DNA from: Thiolapillus brandeum
GTDB taxonomy: Bacteria; Pseudomonadota; Gammaproteobacteria; Chromatiales; Chromatiaceae
Length of the DNA stretch: 7,172 nt
Direction of reading: 5' to 3'
Assembly (NCBI GenBank): GCA_011051425.1
Contig: DRLF01000285.1
Coordinates: 1 to 7,172 of the forward strand
This document shows, piece after piece, positions 1-6,705 of the stretch. Position numbers and translations under genes: made by a program. The notes beneath the pieces were generated by a model, which worked only from the letters and a program-made list of their open reading frames with translations, made no database searches and had not been told where the DNA came from. Every line of letters begins with the position of its first letter. Within the stretch, counting starts at the first letter, position 1.

Positions 1-1
1 C

Positions 2-1792
2 ATGAAGGCATTTGTCGGGTTAAGTTTTTCATTTCTTTTATATTTTGTTTCATGGCAGGCCGTGTTTGCCAATCCCCTCTTTCATTCCGCCGGGTTTCAT
101 CATATTTTCAACGGCACGGATTATCGGGGGCCTGGTGAGCATCTGGCCAATACGAGAAGCGCGTTCAGCGGTGACGGCAAAGTGGTTGTTCTGCTGGAAC
201 TGGGAGCGGGTACACGCGGGATATTCATCCATGATTTCGACAGCCAGGGTCAGGCGCAGGAGGTGACCATACTGTCAGAAATCGGGGGTATCATTCTGAA
301 TCCCGGACTGGTCAGTAACGGCGATGGAAGCCGGGTGTTTTTTGTCGCCGGAACGGCCGACGACAATGACAATATCAATCTGTTCTGTATGCTGAACGGA
401 AAGACGGGAAGCATCAGTATCCTGCGGCGATACGATCGCGCAGCGGTGGAGGACCCTGTTCACATGGCCACAGATGCTGCCGGCAACTACCTTTATTTCA
501 ATGAAAGCGACAACGGTGATCAGGGGGATCTCTGGCGTATCGATGTCAACAATCTCAACCCCTTTGCGCCGCCCGAGCGTGTTGTCGAAGCGTATACCAT
601 CCCCCATCCTTCGGGCAATCTGGGGCGGTTTGTCGGTGAGTTCGATGTATCGGATGACGGCAGCGTCATCGTATTCTTTGTCGATGGGAACGTCGAAGCC
701 GATGGCTCGCTGATATCGAGATATGACAGAGAGCTGTTCGTGAAAACAGTTGCCGGTATAGACAACCTTACGCATGATGATCAGAATGCCAAAACCGGTG
801 TGCGCATCAGCGGTGACGGTTCAACCATCATTTACCGTGGCAACAATGATCATAAGGATGCCTGGATGATCACGACACCGGATGCCGGCGTGAATGCCGC
901 CCAACGCATCGACGAAACCCATCACAGTTGTGGCCCGCGACCGGTGATTACCCGGGATGGCAGGCAGTTTTTCGCCCGTTCCGCCAGGGATGGGTTTGGC
1001 AGCTGTGATGCCTATCTGATCAATACCGACGGCAGCGGCAGAAGGATGGTGGATCCCAGTCCGGCAACCGGCGTGGCGGCGCGTACGTCGGAATTCGGCC
1101 TGAGTGCAGACGGAAGCAGGGTGCTTTTCGGTTACACGGAAGGTCAGGGAAGTTCAATACTGGGAGGGCAGATGTACACAGGTGTGCTCTATGCCGATGA
1201 ACCTCATGTGAATCTCTGGCCGGATGAAGTGCCGGAAATCACCTACGTGGATTATCCTTCCCCGCTCGCCACCCGTCTCGACCAGGACTTCCCCCCATTC
1301 AAGGTGCAGATCGGGGTGTCCGATCCCAAGAATACTGCTGCCGTCAGTGTCAAGGATAGCCTGTATTTTGCCACTGCTTACCCGGATCCCGTGGGAAGCA
1401 TCTTCCGGCTGATGTTCAGCCCCGTGGAGCAATCAACCGGCGTATGGAGCATTGATGGCAGACCGGCAACCAATTGGGCCAGCCTTCCCAATAAACTCGA
1501 TCCGGAAATTGCCCGCTTTTCCGTTCTCAATCCTGATGGTGATGTGGCCTATGCGGATGTGATTCTGCAGGCGGCCGAACCAGACTGTTCCGGAGACGGT
1601 GACCAGCGGCTCGTTCCTGCGGTCATGGTGATGGGCAAGGATGTGAGCTGCATAACCGGTGGCGCCATTGCCGTTGATCCGGGTGTGACCGTCCGGGATG
1701 GTGTGATGCTCTACCTGTCAGGGGCAGGGGTCGGGTTCAGCTGGGATTTCCGGGTAACCGCCGGCGGCAGGCTGGGTATCGTGGTCCAATAG
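2..1792 (+). CDS. Secreted beta-propeller-like (PD40/TolB-type) protein of unknown function
   Basis: A 596-residue protein that I cannot assign to a named family. Residues 1-23 look like a Sec signal peptide: Lys2, a hydrophobic stretch, and a VFA/N cleavage site after Ala23, so it is probably exported. The motif [S/N/T]-x-D-G-[S/K/R] followed by a hydrophobic strand recurs near residues 56, 107, 159 (degenerate, AAGN), 218, 271, 319 and 369. The spacing is 48-59 residues, as expected for a TolB/PD40-like propeller of about seven blades. Residues about 400-525 form a separate, possibly Ig-like, region. The C-terminus (about 528-596) has a Cys pair (Cys529, Cys550) and a G-x-x-V-x-x-G strand pattern ending in GF-x(3)-FRVTAGG, like small beta domains at the ends of secreted proteins. 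No enzyme motif is visible. The ATG is the second base of the window, so its ribosome site and promoter are not visible. The signal-peptide region is AT-rich compared with the rest. Confidence 0.8.
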   Translation: MKAFVGLSFSFLLYFVSWQAVFANPLFHSAGFHHIFNGTDYRGPGEHLANTRSAFSGDGKVVVLLELGAGTRGIFIHDFDSQGQAQEVTILSEIGGIILNPGLVSNGDGSRVFFVAGTADDNDNINLFCMLNGKTGSISILRRYDRAAVEDPVHMATDAAGNYLYFNESDNGDQGDLWRIDVNNLNPFAPPERVVEAYTIPHPSGNLGRFVGEFDVSDDGSVIVFFVDGNVEADGSLISRYDRELFVKTVAGIDNLTHDDQNAKTGVRISGDGSTIIYRGNNDHKDAWMITTPDAGVNAAQRIDETHHSCGPRPVITRDGRQFFARSARDGFGSCDAYLINTDGSGRRMVDPSPATGVAARTSEFGLSADGSRVLFGYTEGQGSSILGGQMYTGVLYADEPHVNLWPDEVPEITYVDYPSPLATRLDQDFPPFKVQIGVSDPKNTAAVSVKDSLYFATAYPDPVGSIFRLMFSPVEQSTGVWSIDGRPATNWASLPNKLDPEIARFSVLNPDGDVAYADVILQAAEPDCSGDGDQRLVPAVMVMGKDVSCITGGAIAVDPGVTVRDGVMLYLSGAGVGFSWDFRVTAGGRLGIVVQ

Positions 1793-1801
1793 CCCGGTTC
1801 T

Positions 1802-1819
1802 AGCGTTACAAGCGTTACA
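1802..1819. repeat. Tandem 9-bp direct repeat over the mgtE stop codon
   Basis: AGCGTTACA occurs twice back to back (1802-1810 and 1811-1819). Read on the minus strand, the repeat spans the end of mgtE. Because the unit is three codons long, it gives successive in-frame stops TAA, TAA and then TAG. It lies in the 22-base gap between the convergent stops of the propeller gene and mgtE. No hairpin-plus-T-run terminator is visible in this gap. Confidence 0.75.
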
Positions 1820-3176
1820 GCAGAAACAGGGTCGCCAGGCCAAGGAAGGCGAGAAAGCCCACAACGTCGGTAACGGTGGTCAGCAGTACCCCGCCTGCGA
1901 GGGCGGGGTCTATGCCCATTTTGTCCAGCGCGAGAGGAAGCAGTGCGCCGGCAATGGCTGCGGCTATCAGGTTGATCATCATGGCAGCTGCGATCACCAG
2001 GGCGATGTCTGTGCTGTGGAACCACCAGCCGGCGATTGCGCCGACCACGAAGGCCCACAGCAGGCCATTGACCAGCGCGATGGCCAGTTCCTTGGCCAGC
2101 AGATAGCCGGCGTTCTTGCTGGACAGCTGTCCCAGGGCGAGGCCGCGAATGGCCAGGGTCAGTGTCTGGGTACCACCTACGCCGCCCATACTGGCGACGA
2201 TGGGCATGAGTACGGCCAGGGCGACGATCTTTTCCAGCGTGCCTTCGAAATGACCGATGACCCAGGAAGCCAGAAAGGCGGTGAGCAGGTTGATGCCCAG
2301 CCACAGGGCGCGGCGCTTGCTGCTCTCCATGACCGGGGCAAACATGTCCTCGTCTTCCGACAGACCGGCGCTGCCCATGAAATGGTGCTCGCCTTCCTCG
2401 CGGATCAAGTCGACCACGTCATCCACTGTGATCCGGCCCACCAGTTGGCCTTCATCGTTGACTACCGGCGCCGACAGCAGGTCGTATTGCTCGAAACGCC
2501 GGGCCACGTCGGTGTCACTGGTGAGGGCGTTGAAAGGCTGCACGCCCAGACTCATGACTTCGGCCACGGTTTCCTGGGGATCGTGTGTGACCAGATCGGC
2601 CAGACGCAGGGTGCCCAGGTACTTGTCATCGCGGTTGGTGACGAACAGCTGGTCCGTGTCCCGGGGTACGTTGTCGCCGAGCTGGCGCAGGTAGCGCAGC
2701 ACCACGTCCAGGCTTACTTCGGGGCGCACCGTCACGGTGTCCGTGTTCATCAGGCCGCCGGCGGTGTCCTCGGGGTAGGAGAGCACGGTTTCCAGACGGC
2801 GTCTGTCCTGCTCGCTGAGGGACTCCATGACCTCCTTGGTGACATCGGAGGGCAGTTCCTGGATGAAGTCCGCCAGGTCGTCCACATCCATGTGCTCGGT
2901 GGCGGCGACGATGTCGTCCTGGTCCATGTTCTGGATCAGTTCGTTCCTCACGTTCTCCGTGAGCTCCATGAGGGTCTCGCCGTCCTGGTCCGTGTCCAGC
3001 AGATCCCAGAGAATCTGGCGCTGGTTCAGGGGCAGAGCCTCCAGAACATGGGCGACCTCGGCGGGCTGAAGTTTCTTCAGCAGCCGGGCTGCTTCCCGCC
3101 AGGAATCCTGGTCCAGGTACTCCTGGATCTGTTCGAGGCGCGAAACTTCGCTTTCCGTTGTTGCCGGGGTGGTCAT
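1815..3176 (-). CDS. mgtE: Magnesium transporter MgtE
   Basis: A 453-residue inner-membrane Mg2+ channel/transporter of the MgtE family, of normal length. Residues about 10-135 are the acidic, helical MgtE N domain, rich in Asp and Glu that in characterised members bind regulatory Mg2+. A YPEDTAGGLM motif (134-143) leads into two CBS domains (about 138-200 and 204-262). The membrane part starts near residue 290 and has about five hydrophobic segments. It holds the family signatures PIVASMGGVGGTQ (325-337), IRGLALGQ (343-350) and DPALAGGVLLTTVTDVVGF (423-441). Asp437 corresponds to the conserved ion-pathway Asp of the family. The GGVGGTQ stretch differs from the GGNxGxQ form of well-studied Gram-positive and Thermus proteins, but I believe such variants are common in gammaproteobacteria. 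The start is the first ATG after an AT-rich intergenic region. No good Shine-Dalgarno sequence precedes it, and no alternative start is seen just upstream. Because the transglycosylase gene intervenes on the other strand, mgtE probably has its own promoter. Confidence 0.96.
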   Translation of the reverse strand: MTTPATTESEVSRLEQIQEYLDQDSWREAARLLKKLQPAEVAHVLEALPLNQRQILWDLLDTDQDGETLMELTENVRNELIQNMDQDDIVAATEHMDVDDLADFIQELPSDVTKEVMESLSEQDRRRLETVLSYPEDTAGGLMNTDTVTVRPEVSLDVVLRYLRQLGDNVPRDTDQLFVTNRDDKYLGTLRLADLVTHDPQETVAEVMSLGVQPFNALTSDTDVARRFEQYDLLSAPVVNDEGQLVGRITVDDVVDLIREEGEHHFMGSAGLSEDEDMFAPVMESSKRRALWLGINLLTAFLASWVIGHFEGTLEKIVALAVLMPIVASMGGVGGTQTLTLAIRGLALGQLSSKNAGYLLAKELAIALVNGLLWAFVVGAIAGWWFHSTDIALVIAAAMMINLIAAAIAGALLPLALDKMGIDPALAGGVLLTTVTDVVGFLAFLGLATLFLL

Positions 3177-3291
3177 GGACGTGGTGAAATGCTGTGCACA
3201 GGTGATGATAAATTCTTTTCAGTTTAGCAGTTTGAGTTGAATTATTCAGAATGGTTCTAGTGCGTGTTCCTGTTCTGCCTGCAGGTAAGGC

Positions 3292-3307
3292 CTGTACCGG
3301 GTGACAG
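3292..3307 (+). promoter_or_regulatory. Candidate LexA-type operator (CTGT-N8-ACAG)
   Basis: CTGT at 3292-3295 and ACAG at 3304-3307 are separated by exactly 8 bases, the half-site pattern of the gammaproteobacterial SOS box. The dyad extends by one more pair to CCTGT/ACAGG. It ends two bases before the -10 hexamer, so a bound protein would block RNA polymerase. The central ACCGGGTG is GC-rich, unlike strong E. coli boxes with alternating AT, so this may be a weak site, another regulator's operator, or chance. Confidence 0.35.
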
Positions 3308-3309
3308 GA

Positions 3310-3315
3310 TATAAT
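3310..3315 (+). promoter_or_regulatory. Consensus -10 element for the transglycosylase gene
   Basis: This is a perfect TATAAT hexamer. It predicts transcription starting near 3322, about 24 bases before the chosen ATG. The expected -35 position (about 3287-3292, AAGGCC) does not match TTGACA, and there is no TG extension, so the promoter may need an activator or be weak. The position also argues against the upstream GTG at 3301 as a start codon, since that codon would lie upstream of the transcript. Confidence 0.5.
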
Positions 3316-3345
3316 GAAACAAGAAGGAAAGACGGAGTCTGCGGA

Positions 3346-4305
3346 ATGATCTTTGGCAACAGTGAACAGTGCAGGGTGCAGTGTCGGGGCAATCGCTCCT
3401 GGCTGCCGGTACTGGCTTTGCTGTGCTGCATGTCCAGCGCACAGGCAAAGGAGTTGCTGCTGCCGCTGGCAGAGTTGCGCACGCTCGCCGCTGAAGGAAA
3501 TCCTCAGGCTCAGTATTCACTGGGCGTCGCTTATGAAAACGGTGAGGGTGTCAGCCGGTCGCCCAGGGAGGCGAGGAGCTGGTACTGCAGGGCGGCCATA
3601 CAGGGACTGGAAGATGCGTGGTACAACCTTGGGTGGATGTATGTGAATGGCCGCGGCGTTGCGCCCGATGATGATGTCGCGCGTTACTGGCTGAAGAAAT
3701 CGGCGGCGGCCGGGAATGCCCAAGCGGCACAGGTGCTGAAAATGATCGGTGGCAAAAGCGGCACCAGGAATGGCTGTAACTACGTGGCGACCCTGCCGTG
3801 GCTGAAGCAGCGCTGTACTGATCCCGACTGCAGAAGCATCGTACGCATGGTCGAGGATCTGTCCCAGGAATACGATCTCGATGCCAACCTGGTGCTTTCA
3901 GTCATCCGCTTCGAATCCGGCTTCAATGTCAGGGCGCATTCCCCCAAGGGTGCTTCCGGACTGATGCAGCTGATCCCCGAAACAGCTGTGCGCTTCGGGG
4001 TCCGTGACATCTGGGATGTGGAACAGAATATCCGTGGCGGTATGGCCTATTTGCGCTGGCTGCTGGCCTATTTCAAAGGGGATCTGGTCAAGGCGCTGGC
4101 AGGCTACAATGCGGGTGAGCGCCGGGTGCTGCAGTATGGGGGGGTGCCTCCCTACCGGGAAACGCGTGGCTACGTGAAACGGATCATCCGGGACTATGGC
4201 AAGTCTTTCCACCGTTACGATCTGCGCTGGCTGGATGAGGATAGCCGCCCTGTGCAGGGGCTGGTCAGCGGCAGGGATGCGGCACTGCCCGCCGGCAAGG
4301 GCTGA
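3346..4305 (+). CDS. Secreted Sel1-repeat lytic transglycosylase (SLT domain)
   Basis: A 319-residue periplasmic murein lytic transglycosylase. It should cleave the MurNAc-GlcNAc bond in peptidoglycan to give 1,6-anhydro-MurNAc ends. Residues 1-34 form a signal peptide with cleavage after SAQA. No lipobox fits, so it is probably soluble. Two Sel1-like repeats follow (about 49-87 and 88-124) and may bind a partner protein. The SLT catalytic domain covers about 150-285. Its catalytic Glu190 is in RFESGF, followed by GLMQLIP (205-211), AGYNAGE (252-258) and an ETRGYV element (272-277) conserved in the family. I chose ATG 3346 because GGAG lies 8 bases upstream and a -10 element sits at 3310. A frame-open GTG at 3301 would add 15 residues before the signal peptide and is less likely. 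The gene is divergent from mgtE. Its stop is 5 bases from the ptsI stop, with no terminator between. Confidence 0.92.
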   Translation: MIFGNSEQCRVQCRGNRSWLPVLALLCCMSSAQAKELLLPLAELRTLAAEGNPQAQYSLGVAYENGEGVSRSPREARSWYCRAAIQGLEDAWYNLGWMYVNGRGVAPDDDVARYWLKKSAAAGNAQAAQVLKMIGGKSGTRNGCNYVATLPWLKQRCTDPDCRSIVRMVEDLSQEYDLDANLVLSVIRFESGFNVRAHSPKGASGLMQLIPETAVRFGVRDIWDVEQNIRGGMAYLRWLLAYFKGDLVKALAGYNAGERRVLQYGGVPPYRETRGYVKRIIRDYGKSFHRYDLRWLDEDSRPVQGLVSGRDAALPAGKG

Positions 4306-4310
4306 AGCGC

Positions 4311-6038
4311 TTATTCCGTAAGCGACTGTACGGCCTGTTCCAGATCTTCGTTCAGCAGGTTTTGCAATATCCCCGCAGTCTTTTGCTCCAGCTGGCTGAT
4401 GTCGAGATTGCGTATCAGCTGTTTGGCTTCCGGCAAAGAGGCGGGATGCATGCTCAGGCTGCGCAGGCCCATACCCAGCAACAGCGGGATATAGCCGGGC
4501 GTACCGGCCATTTCGCCGCACATGGCAACGGGCTTGCCGCAGGTGATGCCGGCCTTTACCACCTGCTGAATGAGCATGATGACCGCCGGATGCAGGGCAT
4601 TGTAGAGATGGTTGACCGCATCGTCGGCACGGTCTACCGCCAGTGTGTACTGGATGAGATCGTTGGTGCCGATGGAGAGAAAATCGAACAGCCGCGCAAA
4701 GCTTTCCGCCGTCAGTGCAGCGGCAGGTGTTTCTATCATGGCACCGATGGGCATCTCGGGATCGAAGGCCGTTCCCTGTTCCATCAGTGACAGGCGTTCC
4801 TCCTCGATGATCTGGCGCGCCTGCCTGGCTTCCCATAGATTGGTGAGCATGGGCAGCATCATGCGGACGTTCCCCCGCGCCGACACGCGCAGGATAGCGC
4901 GGATCTGGATGCGGAAAATGTCTGTTTCCTTCAGGCACAGGCGGATGGCGCGCAGGCCCAGTGCGGGGTTGGTGCAGGAAGCCGGTTCCGGCTGATATTC
5001 GCATTGCTTGTCGGCGCCCAGATCCAGGGTGCGTATGGTGACAGGCTGCTCTCCCATGCCTTTCACCACCTGACTGTAGGCCTGGAAATGCTCCTCTTCC
5101 GTGGGCAGTTCTTCCCGGTTCATGTAGAGGAATTCGGTTCGGTACAGTCCGACACCGCTGCAGCCGCCTTCGATGGCGGGTTCCGTGTCCTCGGGCAGTT
5201 CGATATTGGCCAGCAGCTCGATCTGCTGCCCGTCCAGTGACAGGGCGGGCGTGTCTCTGAGGTTGTGCAGCGCGTGGCGATGCGCCTGTTCCTGTTCCAG
5301 ACGGCGGCGGAAGAACAGCAGGCAGGCGTTGTCGCAATTTGCCAGCACGCTGCCATGCCGGGCGTCGATGACGACGAGCTCTCCGGAATGCAGGTGGCTG
5401 GTGGCGCCGTGGGCGCCCACGACGGCGGGAATGCCCAGGCTGCGGGCCAGGATGGCGGTATGGGACATGGGGCTGCCGAAATCGGTGATGAAACCGATGG
5501 CACCGCGCTGGTGCAGCATGATCGCATCTGCCGGGGTGAGATCTTCCGAGACAATGATGTGACCGGCAATTTCTGCCGGATCGCTGTTCCTGCCCCCCTG
5601 CAGGATGTGCAGGATGCGGTTGACCACGTGATCCAGATCGTCCTTGCGGGTGCGCAGATAGGCGTCTTCCATGTCCTCGAATACCCGCATCAGCTGGTTG
5701 CGCCGCATCTGCAGCGCCCATTCGGCGGAGCAGCCTTCCTCGCGGATGGTCTGCGCCGGCGCTTCCGAGATGGCTTTGTCCTCCAGCATGAGCAGATGGG
5801 TGTCGATGAATTCGAGGATGTCGGGCGGCGTGTCTTTGGGGATCTGCTTGCGTATCTCGCGCAACTGACCGGCGGCTTCTTTCACGGCGTTGAAGAAGCG
5901 CTGGATCTCCTCCTCGATCCTGTTGCCCGCCACCAGGCCGGGTTCCGCCTGGATGTTGCCCCTGGAGAGCATCAGCACTTTGCCAATGGCGGTGCTGATG
6001 CTGGTATCGACGCCGATGCCCTGTATCGCCAGCGTCAT
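4311..6038 (-). CDS. ptsI: Phosphoenolpyruvate-protein phosphotransferase, PTS enzyme I
   Basis: Cytoplasmic enzyme I, which autophosphorylates from phosphoenolpyruvate and passes the phosphate to HPr. At 575 residues it has the length of E. coli enzyme I and appears complete. The N-terminal part holds the HPr-binding helical region and the phosphohistidine domain, with the active His193 in SPMSHTAILARSLGIPAVVG. The C-terminal TIM-barrel part shows GLYRTEFLY (297-305), the PEP-binding Arg336 in TIRTLDLGADK, NPALGLRAIR (357-366), IETPAA (435-440), SIGTNDLIQYTLAVDR (455-470) and the catalytic Cys507 in MCGEMAGTPGY. There is no N-terminal GAF domain, so this is classical EI and not the nitrogen-branch PtsP. 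Its ATG overlaps the ptsH stop (ATGA), and GGAG lies 7 bases upstream, which suggests translational coupling. It is the last gene of the minus-strand PTS operon. Its stop faces the transglycosylase stop across 5 bases. Confidence 0.97.
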   Translation of the reverse strand: MTLAIQGIGVDTSISTAIGKVLMLSRGNIQAEPGLVAGNRIEEEIQRFFNAVKEAAGQLREIRKQIPKDTPPDILEFIDTHLLMLEDKAISEAPAQTIREEGCSAEWALQMRRNQLMRVFEDMEDAYLRTRKDDLDHVVNRILHILQGGRNSDPAEIAGHIIVSEDLTPADAIMLHQRGAIGFITDFGSPMSHTAILARSLGIPAVVGAHGATSHLHSGELVVIDARHGSVLANCDNACLLFFRRRLEQEQAHRHALHNLRDTPALSLDGQQIELLANIELPEDTEPAIEGGCSGVGLYRTEFLYMNREELPTEEEHFQAYSQVVKGMGEQPVTIRTLDLGADKQCEYQPEPASCTNPALGLRAIRLCLKETDIFRIQIRAILRVSARGNVRMMLPMLTNLWEARQARQIIEEERLSLMEQGTAFDPEMPIGAMIETPAAALTAESFARLFDFLSIGTNDLIQYTLAVDRADDAVNHLYNALHPAVIMLIQQVVKAGITCGKPVAMCGEMAGTPGYIPLLLGMGLRSLSMHPASLPEAKQLIRNLDISQLEQKTAGILQNLLNEDLEQAVQSLTE

Positions 6039-6304
6039 TGTTCTTCTCCGAAGCCGTCACGGATGAGTGCAACCACGGCTTTCAGGGCGGCGGCTTCATC
6101 GGCACCGTCGGTGATCACGTTGATTTCCGTGCCCTTGCTGGCAGCAAGCATCATCACGCCCATGATGCTCTTGCCATTGATGCGGTTGTCGCCTTTTTCC
6201 AGGAAGACCTCCGCTGAAAAACTGCTGGCCGTACTCACCAGTTTGGCTGCTGCACGGGCGTGCAGGCCCAGTTTGTTGGGAATGATTACCGCTGAAGTCT
6301 TCAT
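6035..6304 (-). CDS. ptsH: Phosphocarrier protein HPr
   Basis: An 89-residue cytoplasmic phosphocarrier that relays phosphate from enzyme I to the EIIA. The active-site histidine is His15 in LGLHARAAAKLV. The second regulatory site is Ser46 in INGKSIMGVMML, the sequence recognised by HPr kinase/phosphorylase. Both residues fall at their canonical numbers without gaps. Finding Ser46 beside an hprK gene supports a working HPrK-HPr switch. The start is preceded by a strong GGAGAGG 7 bases upstream. It overlaps the EIIA stop by 4 bases (ATGA) and the ptsI start in the same way. Confidence 0.97.
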   Translation of the reverse strand: MKTSAVIIPNKLGLHARAAAKLVSTASSFSAEVFLEKGDNRINGKSIMGVMMLAASKGTEINVITDGADEAAALKAVVALIRDGFGEEQ

Positions 6305-6705
6305 TCGGCGGCCTCTCCGGTATGGGAAACCTGTATGCCCCGGATGCCGCCTTCCGCCGCCTTGTGGGTCAGTGCCTGCAGATCATCGCTGGCGTAGTTG
6401 AAAACCCGGATGAGCATGGGCAGGTTGAGGCCGGACACCACATTGGCCAGCATTTCCCTGGTCAGCTGGCAGGCGATGTTGCTGGGAGTGGCGCCGAAGG
6501 CGTCGGTGAGGATGAGCACACCGCTGCCGTCGTCGAGTTTTCTGGCATTTTCAAGAACGGTCTGTTGCAGTTGCGCGGTGTCGCATTGCAAGGGAATGTC
6601 CATGCAGCGCACCTGCAGGGGACAGGCGCCGATGAGTTCACTGGCGTTGTTCAGCAGTGCTTTACCGATGCCGGGATGGGTGACCAGTAGGACGCCGATG
6701 CTCAT
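6301..6705 (-). CDS. PTS EIIA component, mannose/fructose (ManX) family
   Basis: A 134-residue single-domain EIIA of the mannose family that should accept phosphate from HPr on His10 (LLVTHPGIGKALL). Other family marks are TDAFGATPSN (67-76) and SGLNLPML (91-98). The protein ends after the IIA domain. There is no fused IIB domain as in E. coli ManX, and no EIIB, EIIC or EIID gene is visible nearby, so it probably has a signalling role and no direct part in sugar transport. The target is unknown. The gene overlaps hprK upstream and ptsH downstream by 4 bases each. Its own ribosome site is weak (GAAGAA-like), so it may depend on translation of hprK. Confidence 0.93.
   Translation of the reverse strand: MSIGVLLVTHPGIGKALLNNASELIGACPLQVRCMDIPLQCDTAQLQQTVLENARKLDDGSGVLILTDAFGATPSNIACQLTREMLANVVSGLNLPMLIRVFNYASDDLQALTHKAAEGGIRGIQVSHTGEAAE

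Larger units (their letters stand above)
3177..3345. other. Divergent intergenic region between mgtE and the transglycosylase gene
   Basis: This is the only sizeable non-coding stretch in the window (169 bases), and it must hold promoters for both flanking genes. The part near 3205-3260 is AT-rich compared with its surroundings and is the likely place for the mgtE promoter, though I see no convincing -35/-10 pair there. The side next to the transglycosylase gene carries a consensus -10 and a dyad, listed separately. I looked for an Mg2+ leader or riboswitch before mgtE. The space is short, and I recognise no such structure. Confidence 0.6.

Noticed and set aside
1793..1814. Bidirectional terminator between the propeller gene and mgtE
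   Set aside because: The gap is 22 bases with a direct repeat and no stem-loop of useful length or T-run.
1711..2304. A 197-codon minus-strand open frame overlapping the ends of mgtE and the propeller gene
   Set aside because: It is an Arg/His/Gly-rich frame-shifted copy of the mgtE 3' region and crosses the convergent gene junction.
2016..3227. A 403-codon plus-strand open frame opposite mgtE
   Set aside because: It is an antisense mirror of mgtE, with Gln/His/Val-rich composition and no recognisable motif. mgtE is unambiguous on the other strand.
3301..3345. GTG at 3301 as an upstream start for the transglycosylase
   Set aside because: It lies upstream of the consensus -10 element and would put a charged 15-residue extension before the signal peptide. 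ATG 3346 has a better-placed GGAG.
3898..6072. A 724-codon open frame on the minus strand overlapping ptsI and part of the transglycosylase gene
   Set aside because: Its product is a low-complexity mix of Arg, His, Gly and Pro without domains. It is an out-of-frame shadow of ptsI caused by GC-rich third positions, and ptsI has complete family motifs in its own frame.
5265..6401. A 378-codon plus-strand open frame opposite ptsI, ptsH and EIIA
   Set aside because: It runs antisense across three well-supported genes and has no domain signature, so it is a coding shadow.
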